From positions 1 through 64,000 of the forward strand of contig NZ_JAQUVZ010000001.1 of the NCBI RefSeq assembly GCF_028693135.1: a DNA stretch of 64,000 bases. The letters run 5' to 3'. Shown in pieces: positions 42,093 through 50,106 of the stretch. The notes under the pieces were generated by a model. It saw nothing but the letters and a program-made list of their open reading frames with translations. It had not been told where the DNA came from and ran no database searches. This DNA is from Methanosarcina sp. (GTDB lineage Archaea > Halobacteriota > Methanosarcinia > Methanosarcinales > Methanosarcinaceae). The position numbers and the translations under genes are program-made. Every line of letters begins with the position of its first letter. Within the stretch, counting starts at the first letter, position 1.

Positions 42093-43639
42093 TCCGCTAT
42101 TACCTGTTAGTAATGGGAATATTCCTGGCACTCGGCCTTATTCCAAGGTCCCACAGGTTAATGAATGCACTTGCCGCAGGAAACGGCCTTCTGCACCTTG
42201 TCATGAGCTGCATCGCCCTTCTTATGCTTGACCTGCCAGTAAAGCTCGGAGCCTCCCTCTATCTTGACCACCTTAACCTTTATGTGGAACTGATAACAGC
42301 CCTGGGATTCTCTGCTGCAGCCTTCTATGCCAGAGGGTATACCGACAGCCTTATGGAAACCGGCGAACTTGACCCTAAAAACCTGAAGACTTTCTACCTT
42401 GCGTTCAACCTCCTGCTTGTTACATCCACTGTTGCGCTCTTTTCGGATAACCTGGCGCTTTTCTGGATCTTTGCAGAACTCACAACAGTCTGCGCTGCCA
42501 TGCTTGTTGCAATTCTGTCAGCAAGGGAAAATATCGATGCCGCTTTAAAATACGTCTTCATAGTCTCAGGAGCCATGCTCTTTGCTTTCCTCGGGCTGGT
42601 TTTCCTCTTCACCCTCTCAGAACAGACCCTCGGAGAGGGTACCCTCAACTGGACCGTACTTGCAGTTCACGCCTCTGAGTTTTCCCCTGCCCTTCTCCTT
42701 GCAAGCTTCACATTCACGTTCATAGGTTTCGGGGCAAAAGCAGGGGTAGCTCCTTTCCACACCTGGCTCCCGGATGCCTATGCAAGGGCACCTTCGGTAA
42801 GTGCAATTCTTTCAGGGTTAATGCAGAACCTGGGAATCTACGGAATTATCAGGATGTATGCCCTGCTTAGAGAGAGCAGTGCCGCCCCACAGGCGTCTTC
42901 TATACTGATTGCAGCAGGAGTTTTCTCAATTGCTCTTGCTTCATTCAGCATGCTCCAGCAGAGGAATTTAAAGAGGCTAATAGCCTTCTCAAGTGTCGAG
43001 CATATGGGCCTTCTACTCATAGGAATAGGAGTGGGAACCCCTCTTGCCCTCTTCTGGGTTCTTTATTACATGCTCATCCATGTCCTGGTAAAAGAAACTC
43101 TGCTGTTTTCCGCAGGCATTCTGCACAGGCAATACAGAAGCAATATGCGTGAAAATATGAAGGACGTCTTTAAACTCCAGCCCAGGGCAGCCTGGTGCCT
43201 GATCCTTGGGAGTATTGCAATAGTAGGAATGCCGCCTTTTCCCCTCTTCCCTGCAAAATTTTTCATCCTGCTGGAAAGTGCGGCAATTTCTCCTTACCTG
43301 ACTCTTGCAGTGCTGTTCATGCTCATCCTTGCAGCTGCATCCTTTGCAAACTTCCTCCTGAAAGCCTTCTCGAAAGTGACTGCAGAGGAAGAAAACGAAA
43401 AAGAGGAGCACAGGCACATAACCGGAACTTCTGCAGGAACAGGAGGAGCCGTAAAAGAAAACTCCACAGGAAAAGCAGCCTATGAGAAAAGCAGGCTTCC
43501 GGGCCAATATCTGGTAAAGAATGGCATGAGGGTCCCAACGATCTTCATGCTGGCTCTTGCCCTTGCCCTTGGCTTTTATTTCCCTGATTCACTGAAGGAC
43601 CTGCTTGATGCAATAATTCTTGAACTCGGGTATGTTTAA
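42089..43639 (+). CDS. HyfF/NuoN-like antiporter-type membrane subunit
   Basis: The protein has 516 residues and about 13-14 membrane segments. The proton-pathway residues are kept: Glu in FWIFAELTTVCAAMLVA, Lys in GFGAKAGVAPFHTWLPDAYA, and Lys/His in LKRLIAFSSVEHMGLLLIGI and LIHVLVKETLLFSAG. It is therefore a second pump module besides the HyfB-like one. An unusual hydrophilic insert, EEENEKEEHRHITGT onward (about 430-470), lies between the last membrane segments and looks species-specific. Confidence 0.92.
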   Translation: MIRYYLLVMGIFLALGLIPRSHRLMNALAAGNGLLHLVMSCIALLMLDLPVKLGASLYLDHLNLYVELITALGFSAAAFYARGYTDSLMETGELDPKNLKTFYLAFNLLLVTSTVALFSDNLALFWIFAELTTVCAAMLVAILSARENIDAALKYVFIVSGAMLFAFLGLVFLFTLSEQTLGEGTLNWTVLAVHASEFSPALLLASFTFTFIGFGAKAGVAPFHTWLPDAYARAPSVSAILSGLMQNLGIYGIIRMYALLRESSAAPQASSILIAAGVFSIALASFSMLQQRNLKRLIAFSSVEHMGLLLIGIGVGTPLALFWVLYYMLIHVLVKETLLFSAGILHRQYRSNMRENMKDVFKLQPRAAWCLILGSIAIVGMPPFPLFPAKFFILLESAAISPYLTLAVLFMLILAAASFANFLLKAFSKVTAEEENEKEEHRHITGTSAGTGGAVKENSTGKAAYEKSRLPGQYLVKNGMRVPTIFMLALALALGFYFPDSLKDLLDAIILELGYV

Positions 43640-43651
43640 GGGGCGATACAT

Positions 43652-45280
43652 ATGGATATCAAAATGAATAAGGACACAATGGAATTGCTTTCAATAATTT
43701 CGGGCATTGTAGAAGGAGAGCCCGAACTGCTAAATGCCCGTGAAAACGAAATATACCTGAGGCTTTCAGAAACCGGGTTTGAAGATGCAACTCCTGCACT
43801 TGCGGAAAGGAAGTTCAGCCTTATAGGGCTTTTTTGCGCAGAAGCCTTTGAAAAAAAGAGCGGCTTTACCCTCTTTTATGTTTTCAAACAGGCAGGAAGG
43901 GCACCTGTCCTTGTACTTGTCCGGGAGGCAGGAAAAGAAAAAAAGGTTACATCGGTTGCAGGAACCTTCCCCTCAGCTTCCTGGTTTGAGCGAGAAATAA
44001 GGGATGGTTTCGGGCTGGAATTTGCCGGTGCCCTTGATACCAGAAGGCTCTTCCTTCACGAATGCTATCCTGAAGGTTTCCATCCCCTGCAAAAAGCTTT
44101 CAAAAACGGGCCAATCAGATGGGCTGAAGCTCCATCTACGGAATACAGGTTCAGGCAGGTTAAAGGTGAAGGTGTGTACCAGATCCCCGTCGGGCCTGTA
44201 CATGCCGGAATAATCGAGCCTGGGCATTTCAGATTCAGCGTGATAGGAGAACCCATATTCAGCCTGGAAATCCGGCTTTTTTACAAGCACAGGGGAATAG
44301 AGAAACTGGCTGAGGGAAAAAGTCCTTCAAAATGCGTAGCTCTTGCCGAAGCAGTGAGTGGGGACGAAAGTATGGCAAATGCAACAGGGTTCTGTATGGC
44401 AGTAGAGCAGGTCTGCGGGATAAACGTGCCTGAAAGGGCAGAAAGCCTGCGGGCAATAATGCTTGAGCTCGAAAGAATCTATTCCCTGCTCGGGGACCTT
44501 GCTGGAATGGCTGTAGATGTGGGTTTTGCTCTTGTGGCAAGCCCATTCTTCATATTGAGAGAAGAGGTCTTCAGGCAGAACGAAAAACTGACAGGGTCAA
44601 GGTTCCTGCGCGGGATTAATACTCCAGGAGGGTTGAAAAAGGATATCCCGGATTCACTCCTGAAAGGTCTCCCTGCCTTCCTTAAGAAGTTTTCCAGGGC
44701 ATTTGAGTCTGCTTTCGATAGGGCAATGTCTTCATCTTCACTTATTGACAGGTTTGCAACAACAGGCATAATAAAAAAAGAACTTGTTTCACCACTTAAC
44801 CTTACAGGCCCTATAGCCAGGGCTTCAGGCTGCCCAGCCGACACCAGGCTTGACAGGCCCTATGGAGCATATAAAGAATTTGCTCCGGAACCTTCAGTAA
44901 GGAAAAGAGGGGATGTATTTTCCCGCTTTGAAGTAAAAACCAATGAGATAAGGGCTTCTGTAAACCTCATCCTGCGCCTCGCAGAAAAACTTCCGCAGGG
45001 TCCCATATTTGCTGAAAGTACCGGATACGCCGGGCAAAATCTCAGAGAAGCAAACAACCCTGGAGCTACAGGATATTCACTTGCCCTTGTAGAAGCCCCA
45101 AGGGGACAGAACCTGCACTGGGTCTACCTCAAGAACGGGCTTGTTGATCGATACAAGGTAAGGACGGCTTCCTTCTGCAACTGGCAGGCTATAGAACATG
45201 CGGTACTTGGGAATATTGTCCCTGATTTTCCCGTGATCAACAAGAGCCTTAACCTCTCCTATGCAGGAACCGACCTTTAA
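43652..45280 (+). CDS. HyfG/HycE-like large subunit lacking the NiFe ligands
   Basis: The protein has 542 residues. An N-terminal NuoC-like part (about 1-165) is fused to a NuoD/HycE-like part (EPGHFRFSVIGEPIFSLEIR, LFYKHRGIEKLAEG, VPERAESLRAIMLELERIYS, VEAPRGQNLHWVYLKNG). Where hydrogenases have RxCGxC this protein reads AVSGDES (234-240), so Cys becomes S236 and E239. Where they end DPCxxCT it reads NLSYAGTDL, so both C-terminal Ni ligands are Ser and Gly. All four Ni-binding cysteines are therefore absent. The fold and neighbours are kept, with no frameshift or stop, so loss of the site is an old, selected state. It resembles so-called Ehr complexes. GGGGCGAT precedes the ATG. Confidence 0.92.
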   Translation: MDIKMNKDTMELLSIISGIVEGEPELLNARENEIYLRLSETGFEDATPALAERKFSLIGLFCAEAFEKKSGFTLFYVFKQAGRAPVLVLVREAGKEKKVTSVAGTFPSASWFEREIRDGFGLEFAGALDTRRLFLHECYPEGFHPLQKAFKNGPIRWAEAPSTEYRFRQVKGEGVYQIPVGPVHAGIIEPGHFRFSVIGEPIFSLEIRLFYKHRGIEKLAEGKSPSKCVALAEAVSGDESMANATGFCMAVEQVCGINVPERAESLRAIMLELERIYSLLGDLAGMAVDVGFALVASPFFILREEVFRQNEKLTGSRFLRGINTPGGLKKDIPDSLLKGLPAFLKKFSRAFESAFDRAMSSSSLIDRFATTGIIKKELVSPLNLTGPIARASGCPADTRLDRPYGAYKEFAPEPSVRKRGDVFSRFEVKTNEIRASVNLILRLAEKLPQGPIFAESTGYAGQNLREANNPGATGYSLALVEAPRGQNLHWVYLKNGLVDRYKVRTASFCNWQAIEHAVLGNIVPDFPVINKSLNLSYAGTDL

Positions 45281-45328
45281 AAAGAGAGTATAAGAAATGC
45301 AGTGGAAGAAACGCAGTGAGGTATAATT

Positions 45329-45859
45329 ATGGTAAACCCGCTTTCCCTCTTTCTCCGTAAAAAGGTTACGGAGACCTTTGAATTTAGAGATGAAGAATTA
45401 GAAGCCCTCGGAACGGAAATCAAAAAAGAGATTCCGAAAGTTTTCGGGCACAGCCTTGCCATCCGCGAACTGGATTCAGGCAGTGACAATTCAACAGAGA
45501 TTGAAATCTCAAACCTTGGAAACCCTCATTATGATGTTGAGAGGTTCGGGATCTCTTTTGTTGCATCCCCGAGGCATGCTGACGTCCTGATGGTTACAGG
45601 AGCAGTCACCCTTAACATGGCTGGAGCCGTGAAAAAAACCTATGAAGCCATGCCCTCCCCAAAGTTTGTGGTAGCAGTGGGAGACGATGCCTGTGACGGC
45701 GGGATCTATAAGGGTTCTTATGCCGTACTCGGCGGGGTTGACAAAATCCTGCCTGTGGATATGAAAATTCCCGGGAACCCACCTTCTCCGAAAGAGATTT
45801 TGAAAGGACTGGTTGTGCTGATGAAGCAGGCTTCGAAAGAAGTGAAAACGGGAGTTTGA
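45329..45859 (+). CDS. HyfI/HycG/NuoB-like small subunit lacking the Fe-S cluster cysteines
   Basis: The protein has 176 residues. It aligns along its length with HycG/EchC: RELDSGSDNSTEIEI, YDVERFGISFVASPRHADVL, VTGAVTLNMAGAVKK, VAVGDDACDGGIYKGSYAV, LGGVDKILPVDMKIPGNPPS. Hydrogenases carry four Cys for the proximal [4Fe-4S] cluster (GSCNGC, GDC, PGCPP). Here they are D53, T56, D120 and N150; one Cys remains at 122, out of register. With the large subunit also lacking Ni ligands, the hydrophilic arm appears to have no redox centre. No ferredoxin-type subunit follows. It ends the operon, 48 bp after the large subunit. Confidence 0.9.
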   Translation: MVNPLSLFLRKKVTETFEFRDEELEALGTEIKKEIPKVFGHSLAIRELDSGSDNSTEIEISNLGNPHYDVERFGISFVASPRHADVLMVTGAVTLNMAGAVKKTYEAMPSPKFVVAVGDDACDGGIYKGSYAVLGGVDKILPVDMKIPGNPPSPKEILKGLVVLMKQASKEVKTGV

Positions 45860-45910
45860 AAAGCTCCTATTTTTTAATTTTTCCGTAATTCTTTTACATT
45901 TCTTTTAAAT

Positions 45911-46765
45911 TTATATGACTGCAAAGGCCCTTAAATACATCAGCATGCTGATGCCTACCAGCATTCCTCCTGTGTAAAGCCTAATCCCCTGCTGCGACAG
46001 CTTTCTTGCAATAGCCGGTCCTATCTGCCCTCCCAGAATTACTCCCGGAGCAACCCAGAGCATTATCTCGAAGATCAGTTCTTTTTTTTCGATCAGGGTA
46101 GGTATAAAGTCAGGGGTCAGGCGGAGGAGGAGGGCAACAAGGTTCACAATGAAGATAATCAGGACTGTGGAGCCCACAGCTTCTGCAGGAGACCGGATTT
46201 TTTCATGCCCCAGCATGCAGGGCATGATTAATTTTCCAAGCCCGGTTGCGATCAGCCCTTTGAGAAAACCTGCAACTGCGGCGCGTTTCCAGCATATTCT
46301 ATCATGAGTTTCGAGCTCTTCAGGAATTTTCCCCATTCGGTAAAGCCAGTAGCGATATACCAGATAGATCCCGTATAACAGAATAAAACTCGCAAACAGG
46401 ACTATGAGCATTTGTGCAGGAGCAAAAGGAATTAGCAGGGTTCCGATAACAGCTGCAGGGATTGTAATTTTCAGGTATTCTTTTACAATGAACCAGGAAA
46501 TTGTTTTTTGTTTCAGGTTTCTGAGTATCCCCGATCCAAAACCGAAGATCATGGTCAATAACCCGAGCCAGAAAGACATTTTCGCGTCAAAGCCAAGCCA
46601 TATCATATATACCGGAATCCAGAAGTTAGTGCCTGAGATGCCTGAAGAAATTGCAAGGGTTGCAATAAGGGCAGCTACAGGAAAGAGATAAAAGTAGGTC
46701 AGATAAGTTGGCATGAAGATCGTTTTCCTTTTTTCATTAAGATTTTCTTTAAATGGCTGGTTCAT
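45911..46765 (-). CDS. TauE/SafE-family membrane transporter
   Basis: About 284 residues from ATG 46765 (MNQPFKENLNEKRK); the frame extends 36 codons further, and an ATG at about 46717 is also possible. Eight hydrophobic segments are present with a TauE/SafE-type repeat: ISSGISGTNFWIPVYMIWLG in the first half and GFLKGLIATGLGKLIMPCML in the second. Members export sulfite, sulfoacetate or other sulfur anions; the substrate here is unknown. It converges with the hydrogenase-like operon. No sulfur-metabolism gene is adjacent. Confidence 0.85.
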   Translation of the reverse strand: MNQPFKENLNEKRKTIFMPTYLTYFYLFPVAALIATLAISSGISGTNFWIPVYMIWLGFDAKMSFWLGLLTMIFGFGSGILRNLKQKTISWFIVKEYLKITIPAAVIGTLLIPFAPAQMLIVLFASFILLYGIYLVYRYWLYRMGKIPEELETHDRICWKRAAVAGFLKGLIATGLGKLIMPCMLGHEKIRSPAEAVGSTVLIIFIVNLVALLLRLTPDFIPTLIEKKELIFEIMLWVAPGVILGGQIGPAIARKLSQQGIRLYTGGMLVGISMLMYLRAFAVI

Positions 46766-47191
46766 CGATTTGCCTGAACAAAATGAATAAACTAACAAAA
46801 CCAGGTTATTCCGGGAAGGGCTAAAAGTGCTAGGAAATCCTTGAATATTCATTAAACTACTAAAACCTGTCACTTGTGAACTTGCTACATTTTATTAATA
46901 TTAATTTCCGACGATTTGATCTGAATTTTCTATTATTTTCATTGGTTTTCGTTTTTATCCTGGTATTAGTATCAATTTTCAATTCATAATTTCGTTTTTA
47001 TTAGTCCAATCATATTTTACAGAACTTTCGGTACCTGCCAGAAAAAGGGAAAAAACAGAGAAAAGGAGCTTAACTTTAAGAGAAGAAGTAATTTTTGGAA
47101 AAAAGAATCATAAGGCTCTCAACAAGCTTGAAGAATATGTAGAGGAAAAAATAAACTCCCAGAAGGGAGTATGACCTCGGAGGGAAAAAGC
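46766..47191. other. Divergent spacer, AT-rich, with first copy of a 45-bp repeat
   Basis: About 425 bp. It holds promoters for the TauE-type gene and the methyltransferase gene and the first of two copies of a 45-bp direct repeat (47061-47105). A short frame ending at 47174 reads REEVIFGKKNHKALNKLEEY and looks protein-like, but has no start codon. Confidence 0.5.
47061..47105 (+). repeat. 45-bp direct repeat, left copy
   Basis: AAAAGGAGCTTAACTTTAAG followed by a similar AGTAA-TTTTGGAAAA end. The same sequence with about eight differences recurs at 48274-48318. The pair brackets the SAM methyltransferase gene. Confidence 0.8.
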
Positions 47192-48094
47192 ATGTCTGAA
47201 GGTTTGGGAAATTCAGGGGCACAAACAGAAAAGGAAGTATCTGCCTCCAAAAAGTGGCTTTCAGTTAAAGAAGCCGAAGCTCTTGGCTACTATGATTTTA
47301 TGAGTTACCTGGGAGTGCCCTATTATCATACAGGCGGCCTTACATCCACAAAAAAACTTGCTGAGTTATGTCGGATTGACAGGACGAAAAAAGTCCTTAT
47401 GATCGGTTGTGGGACCGGTTTTTCTGCCTGTTTCCTTGCCAGAAAAATCGGCTGCAATGTGATGGGAATTGATATTGCAGAACTTTCTCTTGAGGAAGCA
47501 AAAGAAAGGGCCAGAAGGCAGGGCGTTTCGGACAGGGTGGAGTTCAGGGTTGCGGACGCTTATGCCCTTCCCTTCGAAGCCGGGACTTTTGACGCAGTGA
47601 TAACCGAGTTTGTGTCCCAGTTCCTTGATAGAGGCAGAACCTTCAAAGAGTTCGCGCGGGTCCTGAAACAGGGGGGCTATGTGGGAATCAACGAAATGTA
47701 CAAAGAGGAGAGGATTCCCCCAAAAGCCGCTGAAGAAATCGCTCACGCAGAAAAAGTATTCGGGAAAATTACAGGGCTTCCCTTTTCCCTCCCCACGCCG
47801 GAAGAATGGAAAAGGGGACTTCAAGAAGGTGGGCTCAAAGACGTAAATATCCGAAAGTTCAGGCCTTCTCCGGGACCTGGAGAAGTAAAAGCACTGATTG
47901 AGGGGATGGGCGGGAGCTGGAAATTTGCCCGGTACTTTGCAGAGCTGATTTTGAAAATGGGGAAGTATTACCTGTTCAGCAGAAAGATCAGATCCCGGTT
48001 CAATCGGCTGGGAGAAGGCAAAAAAACCCTGCTCCGAAAAAAGTCAACCTCACAATATGTGGGTTACGTCCTTGCTACCGGAATAAAGGAATGA
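47192..48094 (+). CDS. SAM-dependent class I methyltransferase
   Basis: About 300 residues from ATG 47192, which has GGAGGG seven bases upstream; ATG 47171 would add seven residues and has its own GGGAG. Rossmann motifs: motif I VLMIGCGTGFSACFLARKIG, acidic end of strand 2 VMGIDIAELS, VADAYALPFEAGTFDAVITE, and VLKQGGYVGINEMY. The C-terminal 100 residues are basic. Relatives include menaquinone/sterol-type and small-molecule methyltransferases; the substrate cannot be assigned. It is bracketed by a direct repeat and followed by a repeat tract and a DUF1724 regulator. Confidence 0.87.
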   Translation: MSEGLGNSGAQTEKEVSASKKWLSVKEAEALGYYDFMSYLGVPYYHTGGLTSTKKLAELCRIDRTKKVLMIGCGTGFSACFLARKIGCNVMGIDIAELSLEEAKERARRQGVSDRVEFRVADAYALPFEAGTFDAVITEFVSQFLDRGRTFKEFARVLKQGGYVGINEMYKEERIPPKAAEEIAHAEKVFGKITGLPFSLPTPEEWKRGLQEGGLKDVNIRKFRPSPGPGEVKALIEGMGGSWKFARYFAELILKMGKYYLFSRKIRSRFNRLGEGKKTLLRKKSTSQYVGYVLATGIKE

Positions 48095-48487
48095 GAAAAG
48101 GATGAAAAAGACAGGCAGAAAATAAAAAAGGCAAAGAGAAAAGGGAACAGAAAGATAGGAAGTAAAAAAACAGACAAAAAGGAAAAAAGCAAAGAGAAAG
48201 GAAAAAAGCAAAGAGAAAGGAAAATAGACAAAGAAAAAGGAAAATAGACAAAGAAAAAGGGAAACCGACAGATAAAAGGAGCTTAACTTTAAGAAAATAA
48301 GTAAATTTTGGAAAACAATATAAGGAAGCAACTGAAAAGTAGCGCATGAGTGTTGCACTAAGTCCCCCTCGCAGTTTTCTCCTGGGAGAAATAAAGGACT
48401 TTTGCCAATAAAGATTGCTTCCTGAAATAAGATGTAGGAGAACTTCTCCGGCATACTTAAGAAGCTTCTAGGGGAGATGGAATTAAA
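48095..48487. other. Purine-rich repeat tract and leader of the DUF1724 regulator
   Basis: Some eight units of AAAGGAAAAAAGCAAAGAG / AAAGGAAAATAGACAAAG type fill about 48115-48265. The second 45-bp direct repeat follows (48274-48318), then about 170 bp leading to the next gene. Minus-strand frames here (LFLCLFSFLFAFF) are repeat artefacts. Confidence 0.65.
48274..48318 (+). repeat. 45-bp direct repeat, right copy
   Basis: AAAAGGAGCTTAACTTTAAG followed by AAAATAAGTAAATTTTGGAA; partner of 47061-47105. Confidence 0.8.
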
Positions 48488-49273
48488 ATGAAAATATCAC
48501 TTATTGACCTAGCGTTCCTATCTGAAAAAAGGAAAGATTTGTTGCTCCTTCTAGAAGAAGGGCCCAAGACAGGGGACGAAATAAAAACCGCCCTTAACGT
48601 TAACTCGACTTCAATTATGCCGCAGATCAAGAAATTAAAGGAAGGGCGTCTGATCGTGCAGGACGAAAGAAATGTCTACAGGCTCTCGGATATGGGGGAA
48701 ATCGTTGTTGAGAAGATGGAGCCTCTGCTGGATACTGTAAGGGTTTTTGAGGAAAACTACGATTACTGGATTAACCATGATTTTACCGCAATTCCCGAGC
48801 ATCTTCTTAAAAGGATTAATGAACTAGGAAATTACTTCATGCTTGAAGCCGATCTTAACCGGCTTTTCGAAGTCCCCGAAGATTTCAAAAAGAACCTTCT
48901 AGCGTCAAAACATATAAAAATGTTCCTTTCATACTTCAATCCTCTCCATATTGAAATATATTCAGAGCTCGTAAGAAAAGAAGCAGAGATGTGTCTTATC
49001 ATGACAACGCCGGTCTTTGATAGAATGAAAAAGGATTATTTTGAAGACCTGAAGACTCTTGTAGAATCAAAGAATACGGAAGTCTATATCTGTGATAAAA
49101 ATGTAACACTTAAAAACGTCGTGACAGAACGTTTCTGCTCTCTTGTCCTCTTTGATAAAAAAGGAAAGTTTGACCACCAGCGGTTGATGAGCTTCGATGA
49201 CAGCGCCCTCAAATGGTGTGAAGAGCTTTTTTCATACTATAAAGATATGTCCAGACGCCTGGAGAAAATATAA
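48488..49273 (+). CDS. DUF1724 winged-helix regulator (Msr-type)
   Basis: The protein has 261 residues. The N-terminal ArsR-like winged helix (about 5-80) reads FLSEKRKDLLLLLEEGPKTG and SIMPQIKKLKEGRLIVQDER. The C-terminal DUF1724 domain follows (about 130-255: FNPLHIEIYSELVRKEAEMC, VTERFCSLVLFDKKGKFDHQ). This family is almost confined to Methanosarcina-type archaea, where members (MsrA-G) activate or repress methanol and methylsulfide methyltransferase genes. GGGGAGATGG precedes the ATG. No methyltransferase of that type is adjacent here, so its target may lie elsewhere. A paralogue is at 61714. Confidence 0.9.
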   Translation: MKISLIDLAFLSEKRKDLLLLLEEGPKTGDEIKTALNVNSTSIMPQIKKLKEGRLIVQDERNVYRLSDMGEIVVEKMEPLLDTVRVFEENYDYWINHDFTAIPEHLLKRINELGNYFMLEADLNRLFEVPEDFKKNLLASKHIKMFLSYFNPLHIEIYSELVRKEAEMCLIMTTPVFDRMKKDYFEDLKTLVESKNTEVYICDKNVTLKNVVTERFCSLVLFDKKGKFDHQRLMSFDDSALKWCEELFSYYKDMSRRLEKI

Positions 49274-49740
49274 TTTTCACTGGGAATATGGCCGTTTAAG
49301 ACAGAAGCAGCACCTGTTTGAAACATAAGACTAAAGCCGTATATAGACAAAAGCCGTATATAGACAAAAATCGAATTCGGATTGAAAATAGGATTGGAAA
49401 AAATACATCAGCTCGAAATCGAAACAAATGCCTTTCCGGCTACAATCGTTTTCCAATATTAGTTTACTTTTCCTGATGTTCTCTGTTTTCCAGATATTAA
49501 TCTCTTTAGATTGCTCTAAATTGCAAATATCGTCTCAGCTTACAAACTTCTAATTACAGCGTTTTTGGGGTATTTTTTGATAGAGTACCAATTCTTTAGA
49601 AATATATAACCTTAGTTCGCATATTTTAAGCGCATAATTCAATACCTTGAGACCTTTATGTGCCTAAAAATACGGAACGTAGTATATAAAATATATATAA
49701 TGGAAGTTATACTTTAAGATTGCAGTTCGGTGTCCTCTCT
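49274..49740. other. Convergent spacer
   Basis: About 465 bp between the DUF1724 gene and the response regulator. It holds a 17-bp duplication AGCCGTATATAGACAAA (about 49333-49367) and AT-rich sequence. No gene was seen. Confidence 0.55.
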
Positions 49741-50106
49741 TTAGTCTCCCAGGTATTTATCAATCAGGGATCTAAACCTGTGGATATCTATGGGTTTTGA
49801 GATATAATCCACACATCCCATTTCGATAAAGTGTTCTTCACTTCCTTTCATGGCATGGGCTGTGACAGCTATTACTGGAATATCTGCAGTTGCCGGGTTC
49901 TTTTTGATCCGGTCCATAACCTCAAGCCCGTCCATTTTGGGAAGTTGCATATCAAGAAGGATAATATCGAACTTTTTCTCAGCAAGGCGTTCAAGAGCCT
50001 TTATCCCATCCTCGGCTTCTGTTACACGGTGTCCGTAAAACTCGAGAAGGTCCAGGATCAGTTCCATGTTCATGGGGTTATCTTCGACAATAAGAATTTC
50101 TTTCAT
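49741..50106 (-). CDS. Single-domain response regulator
   Basis: A 121-residue receiver domain only. Acidic pocket EDN near the N-terminus (ILIVEDNPMNMEL), phosphoacceptor Asp in IILLDMQLPKMDG, Thr in VIAVTAHAMKG and Lys in DYISKPID. ATG 50106 has AGAGGCG upstream. The start lies inside the end of the hybrid kinase gene (29-bp overlap), so the two are coupled and this is probably the kinase's final phosphate acceptor. No output domain is present, so it must act by protein contact. Confidence 0.92.
   Translation of the reverse strand: MKEILIVEDNPMNMELILDLLEFYGHRVTEAEDGIKALERLAEKKFDIILLDMQLPKMDGLEVMDRIKKNPATADIPVIAVTAHAMKGSEEHFIEMGCVDYISKPIDIHRFRSLIDKYLGD

Noticed and set aside
38540-45859. 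Functional hydrogenase-4 or Ech hydrogenase
   Set aside because: All four Ni ligands and all four proximal Fe-S ligands are replaced, and no ferredoxin-like subunit is present.
48050-48454. Hydrophobic minus-strand ORF (LFLCLFSFLFAFF)
   Set aside because: It is an artefact of the AAAGGAAAAAAGCAAAGAG repeat tract; no start signal, and composition is purely repeat-driven.
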